From Paratractidigestivibacter sp963658035 (GTDB taxonomy: Bacteria; Actinomycetota; Coriobacteriia; Coriobacteriales; Atopobiaceae): 18,126 nucleotides of DNA. How positions within the stretch are numbered: the stretch's first letter is position 1; the number at the start of each line of letters is the position of its first letter. This document shows positions 1 to 7,605 of this stretch, piece by piece. Under the pieces are notes generated by a model. That model did no database searches, was not told the origin of the DNA, and worked only from the letters and a program-made list of their open reading frames with translations. The position numbers were made by a program, and so were the translations under genes. The stretch is from positions 1-18,126 of the forward strand of contig CAVKOL010000033.1 of the NCBI GenBank assembly GCA_963658035.1, read 5' to 3'.

Positions 1-350
1 TCGCCGAGATCTACCGCTCGGGCATCCAGTCCATCCCGCGCGGCCAGTACGAGGCCGCCGAGGTCCTGGGCTATTCTCCGTCCCAGACCTTCCTGCGCAT
101 CGTGTTGCCGCAGGTCATCAAGCGCATCATGCCGTCCGTCACCAACGAGGTCATCACGCTGGTCAAGGACACGTCGCTGGCCTTCTCCATTGGCGTCATC
201 GAGATGTTCAGTGTGGCCAAGCAGCTGGTGGCCTCGCAGGTCTCGATGCTGCCGTTTGTGATTGCGGCGGCCTTCTACTGGGTCTTCAACCTGCTGATCG
301 ACCTTGTGGCCGGCCGCATCGAGGCCCGTCTCAACTACTACCAAGACTAA
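1..350 (+). CDS. Polar amino acid ABC transporter permease, C-terminal part
   Basis: This is the last 116 or so residues of an inner-membrane permease of the HisM/GlnP type; the 5' part lies outside the window. The reading frame is open from base 3. The start shows the cytoplasmic EAA loop that docks on the ATPase (IPRGQYEAAEVLG, then LPQ), which is typical of polar amino acid importers. Next come the DTSLAFSIGV segment and a final hydrophobic helix (PFVIAAAFYWVFNLLIDLVAG), ending in a short charged tail. The ATPase gene starts 51 bases downstream on the same strand, so the two form one operon. The substrate (glutamine, cystine, arginine or other) cannot be read from this fragment, and the binding-protein gene is presumably upstream of the window. 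Confidence 0.9.
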   Translation, partial: AEIYRSGIQSIPRGQYEAAEVLGYSPSQTFLRIVLPQVIKRIMPSVTNEVITLVKDTSLAFSIGVIEMFSVAKQLVASQVSMLPFVIAAAFYWVFNLLIDLVAGRIEARLNYYQD

Positions 351-401
351 GCCCACGTTTGCGCCGGGCGCCACGCGCGCCGGGCGCCCAAGGAGAACAA
401 G

Positions 402-1169
402 ATGGCCGAGAACAACGCCGCGGTCGTAAGCGTCGACCACATCAAGAAGAGCTTTGGCGACCTGGAGGTCCTGCGCGACATCTCGCTTTCGGTCATGCCG
501 GGTGAGGTCGTGGCCGTGATCGGCCCTTCGGGCGGCGGCAAGTCGACCTTGCTGCGCTGCATGACCTTGCTCGAGGAGGTCAACGCGGGCGACCTTTCCT
601 ATGGCGACCTGAGTGTTGCCAAGGACGGCGTTTATGCAGGTAAAGACGCTATGAAGCAGGCGCGCGGCCGCTTTGGGCTGGTGTTTCAGAACTACAACCT
701 GTTCCCGCATTTCTCGGTGCTGCGCAACGTCATGGACGCGCCCATCTGCGTGCAAAAGCGCGACCGCGCCGAGGTCGAGCAGCAGGCCCGCGCCCTTCTT
801 GCCAAGATGGGGCTTACCGGCAACGAGGAGAAGGTCCCGTGCCAGCTTTCGGGCGGGCAGCAGCAGCGCGCGAGCATCGCCCGTGCGCTTGCCATGAACC
901 CGCAGATCGTCTACTTCGACGAGCCGACGAGCGCCCTTGACCCCGAGTTGACCTCCGAGGTCTTGAAGGTCATCAAGGGCCTGGCCGCCGAGAACATGAC
1001 CATGGTCATCGTCACGCACGAGATGGGTTTTGCCCGCGAGGTGGCCGACCGCATCGTCTTTATGGACGGCGGCGTCATCGTGGAGCAGGGCCCGGCCCGC
1101 GAGCTGATCGACAACCCCCGCGAGGAGCGTACCCGCGCCTTCCTCGCCCAGCGCAGCGGCCAGGATTAA
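402..1169 (+). CDS. Polar amino acid ABC transporter ATP-binding protein (GlnQ type)
   Basis: This 255-residue ATPase should power import through the permease encoded just upstream. All ABC motifs are present: Walker A GPSGGGKST (41-49), Q-loop VFQNYNLFPH (94-103), signature LSGGQQQR (149-156), Walker B IVYFDEPTSALDP (169-181) and the switch histidine in IVTHE (203-207). The NYNLFPH Q-loop and the total length are characteristic of the polar amino acid uptake ATPases (GlnQ, HisP, ArtP). The ATG is preceded by AAGGAG at 390-395 with 6-nt spacing. The gene ends facing the minus-strand kinase gene, with 185 bases between them that hold a large palindrome. The substrate is unknown. Confidence 0.95.
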   Translation: MAENNAAVVSVDHIKKSFGDLEVLRDISLSVMPGEVVAVIGPSGGGKSTLLRCMTLLEEVNAGDLSYGDLSVAKDGVYAGKDAMKQARGRFGLVFQNYNLFPHFSVLRNVMDAPICVQKRDRAEVEQQARALLAKMGLTGNEEKVPCQLSGGQQQRASIARALAMNPQIVYFDEPTSALDPELTSEVLKVIKGLAAENMTMVIVTHEMGFAREVADRIVFMDGGVIVEQGPARELIDNPREERTRAFLAQRSGQD

Positions 1170-1197
1170 GGACGCGCGGGGTCGTTCTCGCAACCTA

Positions 1198-1330
1198 ATT
1201 GCGAAATGCGGCGGCAGTATGGCGACTTGCCGAGTAGCTCGGGGACCTCGCCCACAAAAGCGCAGGTGGGCAAAAGCCCAATCGGGTGGCTACTTGGCGA
1301 ATCCCGATACTGCCGCCGCTTTTCGAAAAT
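1198..1330. repeat. Intergenic palindromic element, copy 1
   Basis: A long imperfect inverted repeat fills the gap between the convergent ATPase and kinase genes. The outer arms GCGGCGGCAGTAT (1208-1220) and ATACTGCCGCCGC (1307-1319) are perfect 13-mers and extend with mismatches to about 23 bp. Inside are GAGTAGC (1232-1238, within the palindrome CCGAGTAGCTCGG) and its partner GCTACTTGG (1289-1297). A central small hairpin pairs GCCCAC (1250-1255) with GTGGGC (1266-1271). Related elements lie near 7335 and 15280. It has no run of T after the stem on either strand, so a simple intrinsic terminator is not the obvious reading; a REP/BIME-like or MITE-like element is possible. Confidence 0.75.
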
Positions 1331-1354
1331 GCGTGGCGCCGTGGCCCCTCGCGC

Positions 1355-2659
1355 CTAGTCCCGGGCGGGGAGGATGACGTTGAGGTGGAAGACGTCGCCT
1401 TGGGTGCGGGCGTGGAGGGTGCCCGCGTATCGCTCGGCCACAAGCTGCATCGACCGCATACCAAAACCGTGGTTGACCTGGTCTTTCTTGCTTGTTTTGG
1501 GCAGGCCGTCGGCACCGAAGGCAACCCGACCGGCGAAGTAGTTCTCCACATGCACGACGGCCGTGTCGCCGGCGCGGCGCACGATCAGGCTGATGCTGCG
1601 GCGGTCGGCCTCGTCGATCGCGCGCACCGCCTCGATGGCGTTGTCCAGCGCGTTGAGCACCAGCGAGTACAGGTCGCTCGGCTTCATGAACCCCAGCGCC
1701 GCGCCGTCGGCGATGCACGACAGCGTAATGCCCTCGCGGGCACAGGCCAGGGACTTCTCGGATAACAGCACGTCAAGGGCCTCGTTTCCCGTGCGGATGC
1801 CGCTGTCGTAGACCTTGACGGCCTCGGCCATCTCGGCCACGACGCCCGGCGGCAGCTCCGAGGCCTCGCCCAGGTCGCGGATCATGTGCTTGATGTCGTG
1901 GCACTTCACGTTGATGGCCTCGATGGTGTCGCGGCTCACCTGGTACTGGGTGCGCTCGTCGGCCATGATCTGCTCGAGCGTGGCGGCCTCAAGCTCGGCG
2001 CGCTTGCTATAGAGGGCCTCGTACTCAAACAACAGGACGCCCACGCACAACAGGCAGTGGACCAAGCGGCAAGAAAGGCACAGCTCAAAGGGCACGCCAC
2101 CCTCTGCCAGCTCTTTCACCACCACGTCAAAGCCAATGATGGCAAAGATCACCACGGGCATCATGATCAGCATGACGTGCTGCTCGATCAAGGCCAGCCC
2201 CTGGCGGCGAATGCGTTTGATGAGAAGGACCCAGCACAGCCCATAGATGACCACGGGACAGGCAAACATGCTGATAAACGGCCATTTGCTGGTAAGCTGC
2301 GGAGCCAGCTGCCCCATAAGGTTGCCAAGGCCGCTCGTTAGGTTCTGCAGGGTATAGCCCGCGGTGCAGCAAAAGAAGCCCGTCCACACGCTCGCGTCAA
2401 AGACAAAAACCACGGCAAAAAGCGACGCCAGCAGCGAGCAGCCAAAGACCACGAGTAAAAGCGACGAGTTGCCTGTGCCCGGCATCGAAAGTGGCACGAA
2501 GACCGAGAGCGCCCCCACCCAGGCGACGATAACCACGGCGAGAACCGCCAGGCGCCCCGCCAGCCTTTGCCGCACGGGCAGGCTCGAGGCAAAGAGCGCC
2601 GTGGCGATCAAGATCTGCGCGCAGGTCATGGCCGAGGAGCCCAGCTCTGTGAGGTTCAT
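1355..2659 (-). CDS. GHKL-type (AgrC-like) sensor histidine kinase, module 1
   Basis: This 434-residue membrane kinase is the likely partner of the adjacent LytTR regulator. Residues 1-215 are strongly hydrophobic with about six membrane helices and include AGYTLQNLTSGL (100-111), a motif shared almost unchanged with the second kinase of this window. A coiled linker follows. The phosphoacceptor region reads KCHDIKHMI, with H254 the probable site. The ATPase domain has the N box NALDNAIEA (336-344) and G box HGFGMRSM (397-404), typical of HATPase_c_5/GHKL quorum-sensing-type kinases. The start codon overlaps the regulator's stop by one base (TGATG), so translation is coupled. The ligand is unknown; no agrB- or agrD-like gene lies nearby. 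Confidence 0.92.
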   Translation of the reverse strand: MNLTELGSSAMTCAQILIATALFASSLPVRQRLAGRLAVLAVVIVAWVGALSVFVPLSMPGTGNSSLLLVVFGCSLLASLFAVVFVFDASVWTGFFCCTAGYTLQNLTSGLGNLMGQLAPQLTSKWPFISMFACPVVIYGLCWVLLIKRIRRQGLALIEQHVMLIMMPVVIFAIIGFDVVVKELAEGGVPFELCLSCRLVHCLLCVGVLLFEYEALYSKRAELEAATLEQIMADERTQYQVSRDTIEAINVKCHDIKHMIRDLGEASELPPGVVAEMAEAVKVYDSGIRTGNEALDVLLSEKSLACAREGITLSCIADGAALGFMKPSDLYSLVLNALDNAIEAVRAIDEADRRSISLIVRRAGDTAVVHVENYFAGRVAFGADGLPKTSKKDQVNHGFGMRSMQLVAERYAGTLHARTQGDVFHLNVILPARD

Positions 2660-3378
2660 CAGATGCTCCCGCCCAGGTAGTCGGCAAAGGTGTCGAGAGC
2701 CGCCTTCTTCTTGGCGCGGCTTGCGTACAGGACAGACCCGTCGTCCATCCTCACCTCACCCGCCTGCATCGAGCGCACGTGGTCCATGTTGACCAAACAG
2801 CCGCTCGAGATGCGCACGAAGGGGCCGCCCGCCAGCTCCTCTTCCAGCGCCGAGAGGGACCCGCGCACGCGCAGGGGCTCCTCGTCGGCGTCGCCCGCGA
2901 GATGGTAGATGAGGTCGTGGGCCTGCGTCTCGACGTAGACGATCTCGGCGCAGGGAACAACGCGCAGGCCGCTGCGGGTGCTCACGGTCACGTGCTCGCG
3001 GCGGTTGCGCGCGATGGCCCGCATCGCCTTGTCCATACGCATCGAGAAGTGGTAGTAGCTCACGGGCTTCACGATGAAGTCCAGCGCGTCCACCTGGTAG
3101 CCGCGCACGGCGTACTGCGCCAGGTTGGTCACAAAGATGAGGGGCACCGTCGGGTCGTAGGTGCGCAGCAGCTCCGCCGCCTCCATGCCGTTGATCCCCG
3201 GCAGGTCGATGTCCATGAACACCAGGTCATAGGTGCGGTGCGACTTGATCAGCGGGATGGCGTTCTCGCTTCTCGTCACCTTGAACTCGATGTGTTGCTC
3301 TGCCCCGTAGCGCGCGATCAGCGCGCAGAGGTCGTCTGCGGCCCGCGCGTCGTCCTCGACCATCATCACCTGATACAT
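2659..3378 (-). CDS. LytTR-family response regulator, module 1
   Basis: This 239-residue DNA-binding regulator probably controls the divergent glycosidase operon. The receiver domain is at about 1-120: acidic pocket E8/D9/D10, phosphoacceptor D56 in LVFMDIDLPG, and conserved T and K in VTN and IVKPVS. The C-terminal part, about 135-235, has LytTR features (IVYVETQAHDLIYHL, RGSLSALEEEL, FVRISSGCLVNMDHV). I chose the ATG at 3378 because GGGAGGAG sits 6-7 nt upstream; an upstream in-frame ATG would add 44 residues that look like noncoding intergenic DNA. The gene is first in a two-gene operon with its kinase. A possible -10, TACCAT, lies at 3400-3405 on the minus strand, without a recognisable -35. 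Confidence 0.93.
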   Translation of the reverse strand: MYQVMMVEDDARAADDLCALIARYGAEQHIEFKVTRSENAIPLIKSHRTYDLVFMDIDLPGINGMEAAELLRTYDPTVPLIFVTNLAQYAVRGYQVDALDFIVKPVSYYHFSMRMDKAMRAIARNRREHVTVSTRSGLRVVPCAEIVYVETQAHDLIYHLAGDADEEPLRVRGSLSALEEELAGGPFVRISSGCLVNMDHVRSMQAGEVRMDDGSVLYASRAKKKAALDTFADYLGGSI

Positions 3379-3426
3379 ATGCAACTCCTCCCAACGTACA
3401 TGGTAGCGGCCCGCGCGGCCCGTCTC

Positions 3427-3450
3427 GGCGCCATTTAGGTGTTCGGCGCC
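3427..3450. repeat. Perfect GGCGCC inverted repeat in divergent promoter region
   Basis: GGCGCC at 3427-3432 and again at 3445-3450, separated by a relatively AT-rich 12-base spacer, lies between the divergent regulator gene and glycosidase operon of module 1. Because GGCGCC is itself palindromic, it can be read as a direct or an inverted repeat. It could be an operator, but in DNA this GC-rich a 6-base match is weak evidence. Confidence 0.3.
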
Positions 3451-3486
3451 GCCCGCCCGCTGGCCAGCCGCCCGCGCCATCGCCGT

Positions 3487-3514
3487 CAACTCGCCTACCG
3501 ATTCGGGCAACTCG
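3487..3514. promoter_or_regulatory. Candidate LytTR operator: tandem CAACTCG repeats
   Basis: CAACTCG occurs at 3487-3493 and again at 3508-3514, a period of exactly 21 bp, or two helical turns. LytTR regulators such as AgrA bind pairs of about 9-bp direct repeats with this spacing. Read on the minus strand, the repeats contain an AGTTG core that resembles the GTT core of the LytTR consensus, although flanking positions do not fit well. The pair ends 24 bases upstream of a possible -10 element (TACCTT, 3539-3544), so it would sit just upstream of the -35 position, as expected for an activator. The assignment is inference from spacing and position. Confidence 0.35.
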
Positions 3515-3609
3515 AGGGGCTTCTCGCCAATGCGGGTCTACCTTCAAGCCGCAAAACAAGGCGCCTTGCCCGACCCGCGGGCGGCGCCGCGGAAGAAGGG
3601 AAGAAAGCC

Positions 3610-3765
3610 ATGCGGGGAGTCAAGAAAGAGGTCTGGAAGGGGCTTGCGGCGATCGCCATCGCGCTGTTCACGCTTGTGATGATGACGGCGCCCGTTGCCG
3701 AGTCCTATTCCGGCAAGATCAACACCGTGCTGGGCATCAGCACGACGCGCATCGTCAACGAGTAG
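3610..3765 (+). CDS. 51-residue single-pass membrane peptide, first gene of GH3-1 operon
   Basis: I do not recognise this gene. It has a basic N-terminus (MRGVKKEVWKG), one hydrophobic helix at about 12-30 (LAAIAIALFTLVMMTAPVA) and a short polar C-terminal tail (SYSGKINTVLGISTTRIVNE). GAAGGGA precedes the ATG with about 7-nt spacing, and the stop lies only 11 bases before the GH3 start, so the two are co-transcribed. The helix could be a signal sequence that releases the tail (an AxS-like site follows PVA) or a permanent anchor. It may be a small membrane partner of the GH3 enzyme. A peptide signal for the adjacent AgrC-like kinase is also imaginable, but there is no processing enzyme nearby and this is unsupported. 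Confidence 0.75.
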   Translation: MRGVKKEVWKGLAAIAIALFTLVMMTAPVAESYSGKINTVLGISTTRIVNE

Positions 3766-3776
3766 GGGAGGCGAGA

Positions 3777-6700
3777 ATGACCAACAACCTGAGCAGGCGC
3801 GGCTTCCTTAAGGCCATGGGCATCTCGGCCACCGGCGCGGCCGCCTTCGCGACCGCCGCCCCGGCCACCGTTGCCCTTGCCGACAACACCGCGTCCACCG
3901 ACGAGTCCCTCTACCGCTTCATGGGCGAGTACGGCTGCGACATCATGGACCAGTCCAAGCTCCAGGAGCTTGAGGACGACTGTGCCGAGCAGGGCGCCTA
4001 CGAGACCGCCAACGGCCTGGTCCTGCTGCGCAACGAGAACGGCGCGCTGCCGCTGGCCGCGGGGTCGAAGGTGACCCTTCTGGGCCAGAACTCCATCGAG
4101 TCCACCATCGAGGAAGAGTCCACGGGCGGCTTTGGCGGCCCGGCCAAGAAGAGCGGCCCCTTCTACAGCTACCACTCGGGCGGCGACTCTACCAAGGGCG
4201 CCCTTGTCGAGACCGTGACCTACCTCGAGTGCATGAAAGACGTCTACGAGGTCAACCAAGACCTGGTGGCGGCCTATGAGACCAGCGGCTACAAGCGCGT
4301 GAAGTCCACCGATGCCCCCGAGGTGGGCGAGGCCCCCGCCAGCTTCTACACCGACGACCTCAAGGCCGGCTTTGCCAACTACGGCGACGCCGCGATCGTC
4401 ATGCTGACCCGCCAGGGTTCCGAGGACTGCGACCTTCTCCTCACCGACCCCACCGGCATCTCGTTCATGGCCCTGCACCAGGAGGAGAAGGACCTTCTCG
4501 CCATGGTCAAGGAGCAAAAGGACGCCGGCGTCTTCAAGCGCGTCATCGTTTTGGTCAACTCCAGCTGGGCTATCGAGATCGGCGACCTTCCCAGCTACGG
4601 AGTCGACGCTGTCTTGTGGGTGGGCGCTCCCGGCGCCACCGGCTTCAAGGGCGTGGCCCAGGTCTTGACGGGCGAGGTCTGCCCCTCGGGCCACCTGGTG
4701 GACACCTTTGCCAAGAACTCGCTGTCTGCCCCGGCCATCACCTATGCCCAGGAGAACACCCCCACCTGGAAGAACCTTGACGAGGTCCTGGACGGCTGCG
4801 CCGACACCGATAGGTACGTGAGCTACTACCTGATCTACGCCGAGAACATCTATGTGGGCTACAAGTACTACGAGACCCGCTACGAGGACAGCGTCTTGGG
4901 CCAGGGCAAAGCCACGAGCTCTACGGGCTCTTCCACCGGCGCCGCCTGGAACTACAACGACGAGATCGCCTATCCCTTTGGCTACGGCCTTTCCTACTCT
5001 GAGTTCACGCAGAAGCTCGACGGCGTGACCTATGACTCGGCCGCCGACACCTACACCGTTAAGGTCACCGTGACCAACGCGGGCAGCGTGGCCGGCCGCA
5101 GCGTCGTGCAGGTCTACGCGCAGACTCCCTACGGCGACTACGAGAAGACCAACAAGGTCGAGAAGTCCGCGGTCCAGCTCGTGGGCTTTGGCAAGACGGC
5201 CGAGCTCGAGCCCGGCGCCTCCGAGACCGTTGAGGTCGAGGTCGAGCGCTATCTTCTCGCCAGCTACGACTACACCAAGGCCAAGGGCTACATCCTGTCT
5301 GCCGGCGACTACTACCTGGCCGTGGGCGACGACGCGCACGACGCGTTGAACAACATCCTGGCCGCCAAGGGTGCCACCGGCATGGTCGACGTCTTGGGCA
5401 ACTCGGCTGCAGGCGAGAAGGACAAGGTCTACACCTGGAACGAGGCCACCCTGGACACCACGGCCTACGCCAAGTCGCGCTACTCTGACGTGGCCGTGAC
5501 CAACCAGTTTGACGACGCCGACATCAACACCTTGGGCTGCGAGACCGTGACCTACCTCTCGCGCAGCGACTGGGACGGCACCTTCCCCACCCAGCAGGTG
5601 GCCATCACCGCCACGGCCGAGATGATCCGCGACCTAGACGGCTACACCTACGAGATCCCGGCAGACGCGCCGGCCGTCTCGGACTTCACGCAGGGCGTCG
5701 ACAGCGGCCTGACCTTTGCCGATATGTACGAGGTCGAATACGACGACGATGAGACCTGGAACACCTTCTTGAACCAGCTCACCGTCGAGGAGATGGCCTC
5801 CATCATGCCCGACAACAACGGCTCGGTGGCCATCGATGGCATCGCCATGCCCGCCTCCTACCGCGGCGACGACATGGACCAGCTGGAGCAGGTCCACTTC
5901 AAGCTTACGGACCAGTCCGGCTTCCTGTGGCCGTCGATCATGCTTTCTGCCGCCACCTTTGACCGCGAAGAAATCGCTCGCCGCGCCGCGCTGACGGCCA
6001 ACGAGGCCTTCTTCATGGGCTGCAACGAGATCTGGACCGGCGGCCCCAATATCCACCGCACCCCCTTCAACGGTCGTGCGACCGCGTATTACTCCGAGGA
6101 CGGCCAGGTGGGCTACTTCATGGCCAAGATCCAGTCCGAGGAGTGCCAGAAGCGCGGCATCATCTTTGGCCTCAAGCACTTCTGCCTTAACGACCAGGAG
6201 GCCCACCGCGAGTCTGCCGCCACGTTCTGCAACGAGCAGGCCATCCGCGAGCAGTACATGCGCGCCTTCGAGGGCGCCTACGCCAAGGGCGGCTGCCAGG
6301 GCATGATGACCGCCTTCAACCGCCTGGGCACGACCTACTGCGGCAGCTGCCAGGGGCTTCTCACCAACGTGCTGCGCGACGAGTGGGCGGCGCACGTCAC
6401 CGTGTGCTCCGACGCGGTTGGCGGCTCGGACTACAAGCAGCACTACGCCGAGAACCTGGCCGCGGGCATGACCTACTGGTGCTGGGACATGGCCGGCTTC
6501 GGCGGCCCCGGCGGAGGCAGCGGCGAGACCAAGCCTATCTCTGACGAGAAGGTCCCGGCCCTCATCGAGGCGGGCGATGGCAACATGCTTAAGCTGCTGC
6601 GCCAGGCCACCAAGGACCACGTCTACGCCGAGGTGCGCTCCATCATGGTCAACGGCCTTTCTGCCGACGTCAAGGTCGAGCACGTCACCCCGTGGTGGCA

Positions 6701-6830
6701 AACGGCCCTGACCGGCGCCAAGGTTGGCACGGGCATCTTGGCCGCGGGCTTCCTGGGCCTTTACGCCGCCAAGGGCTATGTGTGGGACAACGACGCCGCG
6801 GATGGCGCGGCCCAGAAGGGAGGCGAGTAG
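3777..6830 (+). CDS. Tat-exported, tail-anchored GH3 glycoside hydrolase with reversed domain order (GH3-1)
   Basis: This 1017-residue enzyme should hydrolyse beta-linked glycosides at the cell surface. It opens with a twin-arginine signal, SRRGFLK (6-12), and a possible cleavage site after ALA (33-35). The GH3_C half comes first, with LVLLRNENGALPL and the acid/base-type glutamate E216 in RQGSED; PFGYGLSY follows at 400-407, then an Fn3-like domain (VTVTNAGSVAGRSVVQVY). The TIM barrel comes last: KH at 800-801 and probable nucleophile D879 in VCSDAVGG. A membrane helix near 980-1000 and a short tail end the protein. This order is known in Ruminococcus and Butyrivibrio beta-glucosidases. The usual DGP motif is not evident and GRNFEYYSED reads GRATAYYSED, so specificity may differ. 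RBS GGGGAGG precedes the ATG. Confidence 0.92.
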   Translation: MTNNLSRRGFLKAMGISATGAAAFATAAPATVALADNTASTDESLYRFMGEYGCDIMDQSKLQELEDDCAEQGAYETANGLVLLRNENGALPLAAGSKVTLLGQNSIESTIEEESTGGFGGPAKKSGPFYSYHSGGDSTKGALVETVTYLECMKDVYEVNQDLVAAYETSGYKRVKSTDAPEVGEAPASFYTDDLKAGFANYGDAAIVMLTRQGSEDCDLLLTDPTGISFMALHQEEKDLLAMVKEQKDAGVFKRVIVLVNSSWAIEIGDLPSYGVDAVLWVGAPGATGFKGVAQVLTGEVCPSGHLVDTFAKNSLSAPAITYAQENTPTWKNLDEVLDGCADTDRYVSYYLIYAENIYVGYKYYETRYEDSVLGQGKATSSTGSSTGAAWNYNDEIAYPFGYGLSYSEFTQKLDGVTYDSAADTYTVKVTVTNAGSVAGRSVVQVYAQTPYGDYEKTNKVEKSAVQLVGFGKTAELEPGASETVEVEVERYLLASYDYTKAKGYILSAGDYYLAVGDDAHDALNNILAAKGATGMVDVLGNSAAGEKDKVYTWNEATLDTTAYAKSRYSDVAVTNQFDDADINTLGCETVTYLSRSDWDGTFPTQQVAITATAEMIRDLDGYTYEIPADAPAVSDFTQGVDSGLTFADMYEVEYDDDETWNTFLNQLTVEEMASIMPDNNGSVAIDGIAMPASYRGDDMDQLEQVHFKLTDQSGFLWPSIMLSAATFDREEIARRAALTANEAFFMGCNEIWTGGPNIHRTPFNGRATAYYSEDGQVGYFMAKIQSEECQKRGIIFGLKHFCLNDQEAHRESAATFCNEQAIREQYMRAFEGAYAKGGCQGMMTAFNRLGTTYCGSCQGLLTNVLRDEWAAHVTVCSDAVGGSDYKQHYAENLAAGMTYWCWDMAGFGGPGGGSGETKPISDEKVPALIEAGDGNMLKLLRQATKDHVYAEVRSIMVNGLSADVKVEHVTPWWQTALTGAKVGTGILAAGFLGLYAAKGYVWDNDAADGAAQKGGE

Positions 6831-6831
6831 C

Positions 6832-7230
6832 ATGAAGAAATCCTTGACCTGCTACATCAGCCTTGCTGCCGCCGTGCTTCTTGTCGTGTGCGCCGTGTTC
6901 TACGGGGTCAACGGCTCGGCCGTCAACAACTTTGCCCCGGCGGTCGCGGGCTACATGGTGGCAGCCGCTGTGCTCAACGTGGTGTTTGCGCTGGTAGACG
7001 TCAAGTGGGCCGACTTCGGCAACCTTGTCGCCGTGCCCTTCATCGCCGCGGCGATCGCCCAGGTGCTCATCAACGGCATCAACACGTTTGCCAACGTCTT
7101 CGCGGGAATCACGATGTTCAACTCCCAGGGCGGCGTCGAGTGGATCTTTGCCACCGTCGGCATGCTGGCCGTGGCCCTGCTGGCCGATATCGTCTCGTGC
7201 TTCATGGCTAAATCCCCCAAGCGCGCCTAG
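6832..7230 (+). CDS. Small four-helix membrane protein, last gene of GH3-1 operon
   Basis: The family is not recognised. The 132-residue product is almost entirely hydrophobic, with four probable membrane helices at roughly 7-27, 36-57, 62-85 and 104-125, and a basic end (KSPKRA) that suggests a cytoplasmic C-terminus. Both termini carry lysines, fitting an N-in/C-in topology. The ATG is 1 base after the GH3 stop, and AGGGAGG inside the end of the GH3 gene serves as its ribosome binding site, so translation is tightly coupled. A strong terminator follows. Context suggests a membrane partner of the tail-anchored GH3 (assembly, stability or substrate passage). No transport motif is visible. Confidence 0.85.
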   Translation: MKKSLTCYISLAAAVLLVVCAVFYGVNGSAVNNFAPAVAGYMVAAAVLNVVFALVDVKWADFGNLVAVPFIAAAIAQVLINGINTFANVFAGITMFNSQGGVEWIFATVGMLAVALLADIVSCFMAKSPKRA

Positions 7231-7275
7231 GCTCCTTTCCTCCCTTTCTCTTCCCCCCTAAAAGGAGGCGCGCAA

Positions 7276-7306
7276 GGCCCGTCGGCATCCGCCGACGGGC
7301 CTTTTT
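7276..7306 (+). terminator. Rho-independent terminator of the GH3-1 operon
   Basis: A perfect 11-bp stem pairs GGCCCGTCGGC (7276-7286) with GCCGACGGGCC (7291-7301) around a 4-base loop, followed directly by TTTTT. It lies 46 bases after the stop codon of the four-helix membrane protein gene. Confidence 0.95.
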
Positions 7307-7334
7307 CGCGCCGCGAGGGGCCGTCACGGCAACT

Positions 7335-7470
7335 CGTGCGACTTTTCTTGGTTTAAATCCGCACCGGGCGAGTAGCCGGGGCCGTTTCGTCGACGTTTGC
7401 CCAGTTGGCGAAAGGCTACTTGCTGCGAGCTACTTGGCCGCCGCCGTTTTAAACCAAGAAATCTCGCGCG
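7335..7470. repeat. Intergenic palindromic element, copy 2
   Basis: This fills most of the 375-base gap between the GH3-1 operon and the HAD gene. The outer arms include perfect 14-mers TTTCTTGGTTTAAA (7344-7357) and TTTAAACCAAGAAA (7448-7461), extended by imperfect pairing to CGTGCG/CGCGCG at the ends. Inside lie GAGTAGC (7370-7376) and two opposite-strand partners, GCTACTTGC (7415-7423) and GCTACTTGG (7429-7437). The outer arm sequence differs from copies 1 and 3, but the inner core and the 59-base spacing between core halves (57 in copy 1) are kept. It begins 28 bases after the terminator, so it is probably not part of that operon's mRNA. Confidence 0.75.
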
Positions 7471-7540
7471 TGTTGTTTGCCGGGGGGTGTCAGGACCCCG
7501 TTAAGGCCGCGTTGCCGGGGCCCGCGGCCGCGCGGGGGAG

Positions 7541-7549
7541 TGCTACCCT
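7541..7549 (+). promoter_or_regulatory. Possible extended -10 promoter for the HAD gene
   Basis: TG-C-TACCCT fits an extended -10 element (TGnTAnnnT) 56 bases before the HAD start codon. No good -35 hexamer is present at the right distance, which is tolerated for extended -10 promoters. The stretch between the palindromic repeat and this site (7471-7540) is GC-rich with several short hairpins and no gene. Confidence 0.4.
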
Positions 7550-7605
7550 AACCAGGTTGCTCGTCTGCGCGCCCGCGTCGCGCGCCCAAACCGGAAGAGA
7601 AGGAC

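Noticed and set aside
3705..5339. Long open minus-strand frame opposite GH3-1 (544 codons); similar ones at 5634-6833 and 12061-15051
   Set aside because: They mirror the GH3 genes, a common artefact of GC-rich DNA; their translations are low-complexity (Val/Gly/Ala/His/Leu-rich) with no recognisable domain.
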